The notes under the pieces: model-generated
What the model was told of the DNA's origin: nothing
The model's database searches: none
The model's input: only the letters and a program-made list of their open reading frames with translations
Assembly: GCF_003990975.1 (NCBI RefSeq)
Contig: NZ_RZJR01000001.1
Coordinates: 62,001-126,000 of the forward strand
Source: Cohnella sp. AR92
GTDB lineage: Bacteria; Bacillota; Bacilli; Paenibacillales; Paenibacillaceae
Direction of reading: 5' to 3'
Length of the DNA: 64,000 bases
Made by a program: the position numbers and the translations under genes
Shown: in pieces, positions 1 through 7,557 of the stretch
Layout of the letters: each line of letters starts with the position of its first letter
Position numbering within the stretch: position 1 is the stretch's first letter

Positions 1-1229
1 ACGGTGATCAAGAGCGCAGTTCCCAGAGAGCTGGCCACTTGCCGAATCGTATTGGAGACGGCGCTCCCGTGGCTCTTCATCTCGATGGGCAGCGCGTTCA
101 AGCCGGCCGTCATGATCGTCATCATGATGAAGGACATTCCGAAGCTGCGGAGCATGTAGAGAACCATTAAGTGGGAGTAAGACGTCCCGTCCGTCAGATG
201 GGTGAACTCGTACGTCGTCACGGTCGTGATGGCCAGACCGATGATCGCGAGCGGGCGAACCCCGATTTTGTCGAACAAGGCCCCGGAGATCGGAGACATG
301 ATTCCCATGATGACGGCTCCCGGCAGCATGAGCAGGCCGGATTGAAGCGCGGTATAGCCGCGAATGTTCTGGATATAGATCGGCAGCAGCAGCATGGCTC
401 CGAACATCGCGATATTAATGACGACACTAACGAGAGTCGTCATCGAGAACAAATACACGGTGAATACCCTCAGATTCAAGAGCGGCGTCTTCGCGGTCAG
501 CTGCCTCCAGACGAAGAACACCAGGAACAGAATTCCGATCACGATCGTGCTGAGGACGACGGCGCTTCCCCAGCCTTTGCTGCCCGCTTCGCTAAGCCCG
601 TAGAGCAGGGATCCGAAGCCGATCGTCGAGAAGACGACGCCCGGCCAATCGAGCTTCGGGTAGGTCAGCTTCAGAACGTTGGACAGCAGCCGGAACGCCA
701 AGACGACTTCGATCAGCCCGAGCGGAACCATGATGAAGAACAGGACCCGCCAGGAGAAATGCTCGATCACCCACCCGGCGAAGGTCGGACCGAGCGCCGG
801 GGCGAACATCATCGCGACGCCCATCATGCCCATCGCGCTGCCCATCTTCTCGGGGGGGAAGATCCGAAGGAAGATGCTGGTCACGAGCGGCATCATCAGG
901 CCGGCGGCGATTGCCTGAACGATCCGGCCGACGAGGATAAGCGCGAAGCTGGAGCCGATCCCGCATATCAGGCTGCCGGCCGTAAAGAGAGCCATGGCCG
1001 TGATGAACAGGGTCCGGGTAGGGATCGTCTCCATCAGGAAGGCGCTGATGGGAATCATGACGGCGTTGGCGAGCATGAACCCGGTCGACAGCCATTGGAT
1101 CGTCGTGGTCGAGACGTTGAGGTCATTCATCATTTTGGGGATGGCGACGTTGATCATCGTCTGATTCAGAATGACCACGAACATCCCGAAGATTAGAACG
1201 GCAACCGTCGCTCCTCTGTTCGAGTTCAT
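1..1229 (-). CDS. MFS multidrug efflux transporter, DHA2 (EmrB/QacA) type, 3' end outside window
   Basis: Proton-driven drug exporter of the inner membrane. The reading frame is open from ATG at 1229 to the window edge, so at least 409 residues are present and the C-terminus is missing. The N-terminus starts MNSNRGATVAVLIFGMFVVI and the first membrane segment carries LNQTMINVAIPKM, the position of the DHA2 motif LDxTIVNVALP. Near the edge SNTIRQVASSLGTALL matches the conserved EmrB segment around helices 11-12. The ribosome site is GGGAG, and the start lies 16 bases after the stop of the adaptor gene, so the two form an operon in the order adaptor then pump, as in emrAB and Bacillus yhbJ-yhcA. 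The substrate cannot be told from sequence. Confidence 0.9.
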   Translation of the reverse strand, partial: MNSNRGATVAVLIFGMFVVILNQTMINVAIPKMMNDLNVSTTTIQWLSTGFMLANAVMIPISAFLMETIPTRTLFITAMALFTAGSLICGIGSSFALILVGRIVQAIAAGLMMPLVTSIFLRIFPPEKMGSAMGMMGVAMMFAPALGPTFAGWVIEHFSWRVLFFIMVPLGLIEVVLAFRLLSNVLKLTYPKLDWPGVVFSTIGFGSLLYGLSEAGSKGWGSAVVLSTIVIGILFLVFFVWRQLTAKTPLLNLRVFTVYLFSMTTLVSVVINIAMFGAMLLLPIYIQNIRGYTALQSGLLMLPGAVIMGIMSPISGALFDKIGVRPLAIIGLAITTVTTYEFTHLTDGTSYSHLMVLYMLRSFGMSFIMMTIMTAGLNALPIEMKSHGSAVSNTIRQVASSLGTALLIT

Positions 1230-1244
1230 TTTCGGCCTCGCTCC

Positions 1245-1883
1245 CTACTTATGGATTCGGATCTTGACGCTCATGCCGGGGGCGAGGGACAGTCCGCGAT
1301 AGCCGTCCAATTGAATGGCGATCGGAATGACTTGAGTGACCTTCGTATAGTTCGTGGTCGTATTCGACGTCGGCAGCAGGGAGAAGGTTCCCGCGGTCGC
1401 GAGTCCGATCTGCGACACCCGGCCGGTCAGGTCGGTTCCCGAGAAAGCGTCGACGTAGACGTCGACCGTCTGATCCAGCTTGACGTCGCTGATGTCCTTC
1501 TCCGAGATGTTGGCGGATACCCACAGGCTGTCGAGGTCGTATAGGCGAGCCAGCACCGTTCCTTGGGCGACGTTCGTGTTCACGACTCCGCTCGATTGCA
1601 CGACGGTTCCTTTGCTCGGCGCCGTGATCGACTGAGAGCCTTCGGCCGTTAGCACGGAGCCCACCTGCTGGCCGATGGAGAAGGTCTCTCCGACATTGCC
1701 TTTCCAAGAGGTCAGGGTGCCCGATCCCGGGGATGCGACCGACACCGCCTGACCGTCGATCTTGGCATTGCTTGTCGTAATATAGTTCACCGACTGCATG
1801 TAGTAATAGATCGCAACGCCGCCCGCCGCGATGAGCAGCACGATGACGATGACGTTGATCAGGACAAGCTTGGAGTTTTTCAT
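1245..1883 (-). CDS. HlyD/EmrA-family efflux adaptor protein
   Basis: Membrane-anchored adaptor that works with the adjacent EmrB-type pump. Of 212 residues, 7-30 form one membrane helix (LINVIVIVLLIAAGGVAIYY). This is followed by a biotinyl-lipoyl-like barrel-sandwich domain (about 38-120) without the long coiled-coil hairpin of Gram-negative EmrA, and a C-terminal beta-barrel ending in APGMSVKIRIHK. The short form is typical of Firmicutes, which need no outer-membrane partner. The start at 1883 was chosen because the hydrophobic anchor follows at once and GAGGAG lies 12 bases upstream; an upstream in-frame ATG at 2006 would add 41 unconserved-looking residues. Divergent from the flavodoxin gene. 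Confidence 0.88.
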   Translation of the reverse strand: MKNSKLVLINVIVIVLLIAAGGVAIYYYMQSVNYITTSNAKIDGQAVSVASPGSGTLTSWKGNVGETFSIGQQVGSVLTAEGSQSITAPSKGTVVQSSGVVNTNVAQGTVLARLYDLDSLWVSANISEKDISDVKLDQTVDVYVDAFSGTDLTGRVSQIGLATAGTFSLLPTSNTTTNYTKVTQVIPIAIQLDGYRGLSLAPGMSVKIRIHK

Positions 1884-2040
1884 GGCGCAACTATTCTCCT
1901 CTTCGGTAATCTCAATGGTTCGATAGGCAGTAGCTTGCCTCCATTGGGGAAACGATATGCTCCTGCCAGCAAAATGAACGGGCATATTCGGTAGCCAATG
2001 GGTCATGCTAACACAATCGACGAGAGTTGGAGGTTAGCGG

Positions 2041-2592
2041 ATGAACATTTACGTGGTCTACGATAGCGAAGACGGGCATACGGAAGCGCTGGCGACGGCG
2101 ATTGCTCAGGGCGCGCGGAGCGTCGGAGGGGCGAAGGTTCATTTTCACCATGTGGAGCGGGCGGACGTCCATGTGCTCGATCGGATGGATGCGATCATCT
2201 GGGGCTGTCCCGGCCACTTCGGAACCATCAGCGCGGGGCTCAAGACCTGGATCGACAAGCTGGGCTACCTATGGGCGAACGGGAAGCTGGTAGACAAAAT
2301 CGGGGCGGTCTTCTGCACGACGGCTACCGAGCACGGAGGCGTAGAAGCGACGCTGCTGAATCTGATCACGCCGATGCTCCATCAAGGCATGATCATCGCG
2401 GGCTTGCCGGCCACCGTTCCGGAGAACGCGCTATACGGTTCCTACTATGGAGTGGGCATCACCTGCCCGGTCGAATCCTCTCCGGATGATCCTCCGAACC
2501 TTCCGAACGAGGATGAGCTGGCGCTGGGCCGCGCGTTGGGACGCCGAGTGGCGGAGCTGACGGCGAAGTTCGCCTCCGGCCAAGGGGGATAA
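2041..2592 (+). CDS. WrbA/YhcB-like flavodoxin-family oxidoreductase
   Basis: FMN-binding flavodoxin-fold protein, probably an NAD(P)H:quinone oxidoreductase. The 183-residue product starts [18 protein letters not shown], the phosphate-binding loop of the flavodoxin fold. [19 protein letters not shown] (about 60-80) and TTATEHGG (about 99-106) are typical of the WrbA family near the isoalloxazine ring. Ribosome site GGAGG with six bases to ATG. Bacillus yhcB sits beside the yhbJ-yhcA efflux genes in the same way, which suggests a joint response to quinone or electrophile stress (inference). It is transcribed away from the efflux pair from a shared intergenic region of about 157 bp. Confidence 0.85.
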   Translation: MNIYVVYDSEDGHTEALATAIAQGARSVGGAKVHFHHVERADVHVLDRMDAIIWGCPGHFGTISAGLKTWIDKLGYLWANGKLVDKIGAVFCTTATEHGGVEATLLNLITPMLHQGMIIAGLPATVPENALYGSYYGVGITCPVESSPDDPPNLPNEDELALGRALGRRVAELTAKFASGQGG

Positions 2593-2597
2593 TCGCG

Positions 2598-3254
2598 ATG
2601 CTGATCATCGTTTATTCCATTCTGGTCGTCATCGTCATTCTTCTGCTTGTCGTGTTCAATGTCCGCGCCTCGAAGAAGCGCAACGCAGCTCCGGAAGCCG
2701 ATTCCGAAGTGGCAGGGGAGGACAAGCCCGAACCGGCCATTGAAGGGACGGCACGAACCGAGGAGACGGCAGCGGTTGCGAAAGCGGAACCCGGTAGGGA
2801 AGCGGCGGGCGAATCCGCTGCGGCGAACCGAGTGGAGGCGACGTCTCCGGCCGGTTCGGAACCGGGGCCGAGCCGTGCCGATACGGGGGACACGCTTAAA
2901 GAAGCGTTGAAGGACGATTCGAGGGATTACTCGGGAGATGTGGCGAGAGAAATTCCGAGGGATGTCGCCAAGGATGGTTCTAGAGATATCTCCAGGGATG
3001 GACGGAGAGGCGCTTCTAGGGATGATTCGAGGGATGTCTCTAAGGATAGGGCTGCGCCAGCGCGAAGAGACCCGTCCGGCAAGGACGTCAGCTTCCGGGG
3101 AGCGCTGCGGGAGATGAGTACGAGTACGGGAAGCGGCAATCGAGCCGAGCTGCCGCCCCGTCCATCGAGAAGCGGCGACTCCGCCATCACCGACAACGAT
3201 TACCGGAAGGCCCTGCGCAAGATGAGGGCGGAAGACAAAAAGGATCGTTCGTGA
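2598..3254 (+). CDS. Membrane-anchored low-complexity protein of unknown function
   Basis: Not recognised. The 218-residue product has one N-terminal membrane segment (residues 2-22, LIIVYSILVVIVILLLVVF). A long acidic/alanine-rich stretch follows, then a run of D-x-S-R units (about 105-153) coded by a 12-bp tandem repeat, and a charged C-terminus with AITDNDYRKALRKM (about 196-209) that looks like a short folded motif. Topology is probably N-out with the tail in the cytoplasm, by the basic residues after the helix. It starts five bases after the flavodoxin stop and so is probably cotranscribed with it. Confidence 0.65.
   Translation: MLIIVYSILVVIVILLLVVFNVRASKKRNAAPEADSEVAGEDKPEPAIEGTARTEETAAVAKAEPGREAAGESAAANRVEATSPAGSEPGPSRADTGDTLKEALKDDSRDYSGDVAREIPRDVAKDGSRDISRDGRRGASRDDSRDVSKDRAAPARRDPSGKDVSFRGALREMSTSTGSGNRAELPPRPSRSGDSAITDNDYRKALRKMRAEDKKDRS
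2913..3044 (+). repeat. 12-bp tandem repeat, about 11 degenerate units
   Basis: In-frame units of the type GATnnnTCnAGG follow each other without gaps and code for the repeated D-x-S-R of the membrane-anchored protein. Units 4, 7, 9 and 10 keep the AGG end best. The period matches a four-residue peptide repeat, so copy number can change without breaking the frame. Confidence 0.75.
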
Positions 3255-3327
3255 CGAGAGTTGCTTGCGCCTTTACGCTAGCCTGCGCGAAGCTGGAGTT
3301 CCAGCATCCGGTGCGGGCTATTTCCGC

Positions 3328-3355
3328 TTGGTGTCCGAATAGGCTTCGTTATGGT
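3328..3355 (+). promoter_or_regulatory. Possible sigma-A promoter of the DEAD-box helicase gene
   Basis: TTGGTG and TATGGT are separated by 16 bases, about 70 bases before the GTG start. The leader that would follow holds two small hairpins (AAGGAT/ATCCTT near 3373 and CGCC/GGCG near 3400), as often seen in front of cold-inducible helicase genes. Both boxes are only fair matches. Confidence 0.3.
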
Positions 3356-3425
3356 ACCATAGGGATAATCCAAGGATGCGATCCTTTATTGGAAAAGAAC
3401 GCCTAAGGGCGAATGAGGTGCTTCA

Positions 3426-5390
3426 GTGACAGGTTTTGCTCAGTTAGGAATTTCGGAGAGCCGCGTGGCGCGGCTGACCGCTCAAGGAATACAGAAGCCG
3501 ACTCCGGTTCAGGAGGCGGCGATCCCGCTCGTGCTGCAAGGACGCGACGTGATCGGACAGGCCCAGACCGGAACGGGCAAGACGCTGGCGTTCGTGCTTC
3601 CGATGCTCGACCGGATCAACGTGAAGTCCGACAAGCTTCAGGGGCTGATCGTGACGCCGACGCGGGAGCTGGCGCTTCAGATCACGAACGAGGTCAAGAA
3701 GCTCGTCGGCCCGGAGGAGGGCATTCGCGTTCTGCCCGTCTATGGCGGACAGGATGTCGAAGCTCAACTGCTCAAGCTTAAGGGGAACATTCATCTGATC
3801 ATCGCGACGCCGGGCCGTCTGCTCGACCACCTGCGCCGGGAGACGGTATCCCTCTTCAGCGTGCAGATGCTGGTGCTGGACGAAGCGGACCAGATGCTGC
3901 ACATGGGCTTCCTCGGCGAAGTCGAGGAGATTCTGAGGAACACCTCTTCCCAGCGTCAGACGCTGCTCTTCTCCGCGACGATGCCGGCCACGATCCGCGA
4001 GCTGGCTTCGAGAATCCTGCGCAAGCCGGAGGAAGTAACGGTCAAGGCGAAGCAGGTTACCGTCAAGGACATCAGCCAGCTCGTCATCGAGACGACCGAC
4101 CGGGCCAAGCAGTCTGCGCTGGTCGAGACGATCAAGGACACGCGGCCGTATCTGGGCATGATCTTCTGCCGCACGAAGCGCCGGGCCAGCACGCTGAACG
4201 AGGCGCTGCAGCAGATGGGCTTCGAGAGCGACGAGCTTCACGGAGACTTGTCGCAGGCGAAGCGGGAGCAGGTCATGAAGCGGTTCCGCGAAGCCAAGCT
4301 CCAGCTTCTCGTCGCCACCGACGTGGCGGCGCGCGGACTGGACGTGGACGGGGTTACCCATGTCTACAATTACGACATTCCTCATGACGTGGAGAGCTAC
4401 ATCCACCGCATCGGCCGCACCGGCCGGGCAGGCGGCTCCGGCATGGCGATCACCTTCGTCGCGCCGAAGGATCGCCCGGAGCTGGCTAAGATCGAAAGCG
4501 GCATCGATATGAAGATCCAACGCCAGTCGTACGGTTCCTATATTACGGAGCCGGATATGGACGGCGAAGAAGAAAGCTTCTCGCGCGGCGGCGTTGCCGG
4601 GGGAAGAAGCAAGGGCGCTGCCCAAGGCAGCACCAGGGGCGGCGGCAGAGCTGGCAATGGCAGATCCGGCAGCGGAAGCGGCAGAGGCGGAGCGGCTCGC
4701 GGGGGCTCGTCGTTCGGCGGGGCATCGGCATCCCGCGGCGGCTTCAAGAAGCCGGCGGGGGCTTCGAGCCGTACCGGCTCCGGAGGCTTTGGCCGTGCAG
4801 GCGGCGGCGCCGTCGGGAACGGGAAGCGTATCACGGCGGAAACGGCAGCTGCCGCGCAAGGCAGGGCGGAGCGGGACTTCTCGCCGAAGCCGGAACAGGG
4901 CGCGCGCGGGCAGCAAGCCGGCGGCTCTCGCCGCGATTCCCGCGGCGGGCGCGGCGAAGGCGCGGCTGCATTCGGCAGGGAAGCGGCGACGACGGATCGC
5001 CGCCATGCTTCTGCGGGCGCCGGCCGGGGCTTCGGCGGCGAAGCGGGCGGTCGAGGCGGAGCCGGCAGCCGGAGCGGAAGCACCGGTCGCGGTGCGAGCG
5101 CTAGAGGCGAGCAAGGCGGAGGCGCCGGTCGCGGTGCGAGCGTGAGAGGCGACCAAGGCGGAGGCAGTCGCGGTGCGAGTGCTAGAGGCGAGCAAGGCGG
5201 AGGCGGTCGCGGTGTGAGTGCCAGAGGCGAACAAGGCGGAAGAGGCGCCCGCGGCGGGTCTACCGTCGGCGGGAAGTCGGGCGGCTTCTCAGGCGGACGC
5301 TCTCCGCGCGGAGCTGGCGGCAGCGGCAATGGCGGCGGCAACCGGAACGGCGGCGGCTCCGGCAGGCAGCCTCGCGGACGGTCGAGATAA
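3426..5390 (+). CDS. DEAD-box ATP-dependent RNA helicase with glycine/arginine-rich tail
   Basis: RNA helicase of the CshA/DeaD group, involved in mRNA decay or ribosome assembly. The helicase core (about 1-370) has the Q motif, Walker [25 protein letters not shown] in [21 protein letters not shown] and [10 protein letters not shown]. After a short linker, residues about 385-654 are almost only Gly, Arg, Ser and Ala with many RGG-like units (unstructured RNA-binding tail), partly coded by 42-45 bp repeats. At 654 residues it is longer than Bacillus CshA (about 494) because of this tail. GTG start with GAGG seven bases upstream. A strong terminator follows, so it is probably monocistronic. Confidence 0.93.
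   Translation: MTGFAQLGISESRVARLTAQGIQKPTPVQEAAIPLVLQGRDVIGQAQTGTGKTLAFVLPMLDRINVKSDKLQGLIVTPTRELALQITNEVKKLVGPEEGIRVLPVYGGQDVEAQLLKLKGNIHLIIATPGRLLDHLRRETVSLFSVQMLVLDEADQMLHMGFLGEVEEILRNTSSQRQTLLFSATMPATIRELASRILRKPEEVTVKAKQVTVKDISQLVIETTDRAKQSALVETIKDTRPYLGMIFCRTKRRASTLNEALQQMGFESDELHGDLSQAKREQVMKRFREAKLQLLVATDVAARGLDVDGVTHVYNYDIPHDVESYIHRIGRTGRAGGSGMAITFVAPKDRPELAKIESGIDMKIQRQSYGSYITEPDMDGEEESFSRGGVAGGRSKGAAQGSTRGGGRAGNGRSGSGSGRGGAARGGSSFGGASASRGGFKKPAGASSRTGSGGFGRAGGGAVGNGKRITAETAAAAQGRAERDFSPKPEQGARGQQAGGSRRDSRGGRGEGAAAFGREAATTDRRHASAGAGRGFGGEAGGRGGAGSRSGSTGRGASARGEQGGGAGRGASVRGDQGGGSRGASARGEQGGGGRGVSARGEQGGRGARGGSTVGGKSGGFSGGRSPRGAGGSGNGGGNRNGGGSGRQPRGRSR
5092..5245 (+). repeat. Tandem repeat in the helicase tail
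   Basis: About 3.5 imperfect copies of a unit of roughly 42-45 bp coding for variants of [14 protein letters not shown]. The copies differ by a few bases and a few missing glycine codons. Confidence 0.7.
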
Positions 5391-5429
5391 GGACAAAAAA
5401 ACAAGCGGATATTGTGCGATGTGATCGGC

Positions 5430-5466
5430 GGCGGTGTCGGGAGGCTTCCCGACCCGCCTTTTTTTA
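5430..5466 (+). terminator. Intrinsic terminator of the DEAD-box gene
   Basis: GGCGG/CCGCC outer stem and GTCGGGA/TCCCGAC inner stem, followed by seven T. Confidence 0.9.
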
Positions 5467-5480
5467 TCGCCGCGCAGTTC

Positions 5481-5663
5481 TAACGGATCTTACAGACCCT
5501 TAGATTCACAAAAGGGGCTTGCCAGAAATCTAACGGAAATTAGCGACCCTTACACGCTTAGAATCTCTCGATTCCGGGCAATATTCACGAAATAAGGTCC
5601 TATACTTCCGTTACACTAAGAAATCCGGTTTGAAAGGCCGCTAAGGGTCTCAAATTTCCGTTA
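5481..5663. repeat. Four copies of a 21-23 bp intergenic repeat, two direct and two inverted
   Basis: Consensus TAACGGAAnTnn...GACCCTTA. Copies lie at 5481-5503 and 5531-5552 on the plus strand and at 5593-5613 and 5642-5663 on the minus strand, spaced about 50-60 bp. The outer blocks TAACGGA and ACCCTTA (ACCTTA in the third) are kept while the middle varies. No reading frame runs through them. Confidence 0.75.
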
Positions 5664-5734
5664 CAGGTTGCGACGGTCTTACGACTTGTCTTATCCCTCC
5701 CGGGTTCCCATGCCCTTATGAACTACCGATGCTG

Positions 5735-5995
5735 ACCACTCCCGAATATCGATGCGAACAGGCCCGAATCCGGCTAAGAATCGAATCCCGGCCCGAACCG
5801 CCAAACTATGGACCCAATCACGCATCGAACTACTAACCAAACCGAACAACTGCGAGCCGAATCTAGAATCCAATCCCAAAACCCCGAGTCCGAAACCGAA
5901 TTACGGACTACGAATGGAATCCCGAGTTCTGCCCGAATCACGAATCGAGTTCCGAATTCCGCCCGAATCCCTAACCTCGAATTCTCCCCCACGGT
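5735..5995. repeat. Low-complexity stretch of degenerate CCGAATC units
   Basis: CCGAATC, CGAATC and close variants occur more than a dozen times in irregular spacing. The short open frames here in both directions arise from the repetitive composition and have no ribosome sites. With the four-copy repeat this fills the gene-free stretch 5391-6124. Confidence 0.6.
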
Positions 5996-6050
5996 AAACT
6001 CTTTCCGGCGCGAAGCCGCTAGATTCCTTATAGTCCCACCTTTTCAACCG

Positions 6051-6079
6051 TTGAGTTTATAGCAAGAATAGACTATGAT
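6051..6079 (+). promoter_or_regulatory. Sigma-A promoter of the pirin operon, with possible operator downstream
   Basis: TTGAGT, 17-bp spacer, TATGAT. Between the -10 box and the ribosome site lies TAGTTAGTTGCTTACGTATA (6081-6100), an AT-rich imperfect dyad in the position of a repressor site. The regulator is unknown. Confidence 0.5.
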
Positions 6080-6124
6080 TTAGTTAGTTGCTTACGTATA
6101 TATAGATTATAAGGAGGAATCCCC

Positions 6125-6826
6125 ATGATAGAGGTGCATCCCGGCAAAGCCCGGTTCAAGGTCGATACCGGCTGGCTGGTGAGCCGGCCTAGCTTCCAGT
6201 TCGGCGCTTACTCCGATCCGAGCAATAGCGGCTTCGGCGTCCTGCGAGTGTTCAATGACGACTTCGTCGCTCCAGGCAAGGGGTTCGGCGCTCATCCCCA
6301 CAGCGATATGGAGATTGTCTCGGTTATCCTGAAGGGCGCGATCCGGCACGAGGATAATCTGGGCAATATCGAGATTACGAAGGCGGGGGAGGTTCAGCGG
6401 ATCACCGCCGGCTCCGGCGTCATCCACGCCGAGTACAATCCGTCCGAGACGGAGGAGTTGAACTTCCTTCAGATGTGGTTCATGCCGACAGAGCGCGGCT
6501 TGGCTCCTTCTTACGAGACGAGCCGCTACGACCCGGCGAAGCTGGTCAATGCGCTGTATCCGGTCGTTACGCCGGAAGGCGCAGAGGATGCGGCTTCCAT
6601 CCATCAAGACATGACGATCTACCTTGGCCGTCTGGATGCGGGGCGAGAGCTGGAGTTCCGTCAGGAAGCGGGACGCCGGATCTACCTGTTCGTTATCGAA
6701 GGCTCGTTGTCGGCGAACGGAGCGGAGCTGGGGGAACGGGATACGGCTCGGATAACGGAAGTTACCGGCTTGAAGCTCGCAGCATCCGATGAAGAGGCAT
6801 TCGTCATGCTGATCGACTTGCCTTAA
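6125..6826 (+). CDS. Pirin-family bicupin protein
   Basis: Pirin/YhhW-type protein, a metal-binding bicupin that in some members has quercetinase activity. The 233-residue product has the N-terminal cupin with metal ligands in GFGAHPHSDMEIVS (HxH about 58-60) and a further His and Glu in GSGVIHAEYNPS (about 99-110). The C-terminal cupin is degenerate, as usual. Ribosome site AAGGAGG seven bases before ATG. It heads a likely three-gene operon with the next two small genes. The physiological substrate is not predictable. Confidence 0.88.
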   Translation: MIEVHPGKARFKVDTGWLVSRPSFQFGAYSDPSNSGFGVLRVFNDDFVAPGKGFGAHPHSDMEIVSVILKGAIRHEDNLGNIEITKAGEVQRITAGSGVIHAEYNPSETEELNFLQMWFMPTERGLAPSYETSRYDPAKLVNALYPVVTPEGAEDAASIHQDMTIYLGRLDAGRELEFRQEAGRRIYLFVIEGSLSANGAELGERDTARITEVTGLKLAASDEEAFVMLIDLP

Positions 6827-6838
6827 GGAGGTGCTCCC

Positions 6839-7168
6839 ATGAGAGAGACGTTAATCATCAAGCATTCGGTCGGCGGCAAGATTTTTGTCGATACGGCTAA
6901 GCAGCCCCTTCCATACGAGATCCGGGAGCAGCCGGATGGATGCTTCTGCATTACCGCGCAGACGGAATGGAACGAGAACATCGAACAATTGCTGGAGCTC
7001 TGTCGGGAGTTGAACGTGTTTATTTTCCGCGAGTATGACGATCGGCCGACGGTGAAGACGTGGTACTACGTGAACGAGGGCCCGGTAGAGTACAATAGAG
7101 ACAGGCGGGAGCTGTCCGTGACGGCTGCCTCCAAGATCGAATACGTTCCGGACAACTATCTCGGCTGA
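6839..7168 (+). CDS. Conserved-looking small protein of unknown function
   Basis: Not recognised. The 109-residue soluble protein has alternating beta-type segments (LIIKHSVGGKIFVDT, GCFCITAQTEW), an amphipathic helix around 44-57 and a tyrosine-rich second half (TWYYVNEGPVEYNRDRREL). It starts 12 bases after pirin with AAGGAGGTG upstream, so it is translated from the pirin message. Confidence 0.65.
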   Translation: MRETLIIKHSVGGKIFVDTAKQPLPYEIREQPDGCFCITAQTEWNENIEQLLELCRELNVFIFREYDDRPTVKTWYYVNEGPVEYNRDRRELSVTAASKIEYVPDNYLG

Positions 7169-7188
7169 CCGGAAGAAGGGAAGACGGC

Positions 7189-7401
7189 ATGGCGGGCAAT
7201 GGGCAAAATAGAGCGGACGTGAAGCCGGGACTTCGAGTCGATATCGTCCTGAAGCAGGATCAGCGCACCGGCAAGCTGACGCGCGGAACGGTCAAGGATC
7301 TGCTTACGAATTCTTCGTTCCATCCGCATGGCATCAAGGTCCGGCTGACGGACGGCCAGGTCGGGCGCGTTCAGGCGATTCTGGGCGAGGAAGACAACTA
7401 A
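7189..7401 (+). CDS. ywbE: YwbE-family small protein
   Basis: A 70-residue protein of the YwbE family (DUF2196), function unknown. Family signature: VKPGLRVDIVLKQDQRTGKL, then GTVKDLLTNSS and HPHGIKVRLTDGQVGRVQ; the fold is probably a small SH3-like barrel with KOW character. Ribosome site GAAGGGAAG. Third gene of the pirin operon. A weak GC-rich hairpin near 7418-7446 lacks a T-run. Confidence 0.8.
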   Translation: MAGNGQNRADVKPGLRVDIVLKQDQRTGKLTRGTVKDLLTNSSFHPHGIKVRLTDGQVGRVQAILGEEDN

Positions 7402-7557
7402 ATCGATAGCAGGAGCAGGCCCGGTCCCCGGAGGGATCGGGCTTGCCCGCGTTTAAGCAAAAGCTTAGCCGGGCGGGGCAGGCAATGTGGTAATATAAAG
7501 CTAGCGAAGAATGACGAATTCGGAAGACATCCCTTGTGGAAGAGAGGAACATGCCCT

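Noticed and set aside
171..1196. Long plus-strand open frame over the transporter gene
   Set aside because: Its protein is a low-complexity His/Arg/Asp mix typical of antisense frames in GC-rich DNA; the minus-strand frame codes a clear EmrB-type transporter.
2913..3044. CRISPR-like array
   Set aside because: The 12-bp units are contiguous, in frame and without spacers; they code for a peptide repeat.
3444..5234. Minus-strand open frame of almost 600 codons over the DEAD-box gene
   Set aside because: The plus-strand frame has all helicase motifs; the antisense product is Ala/Arg-rich with no domain.
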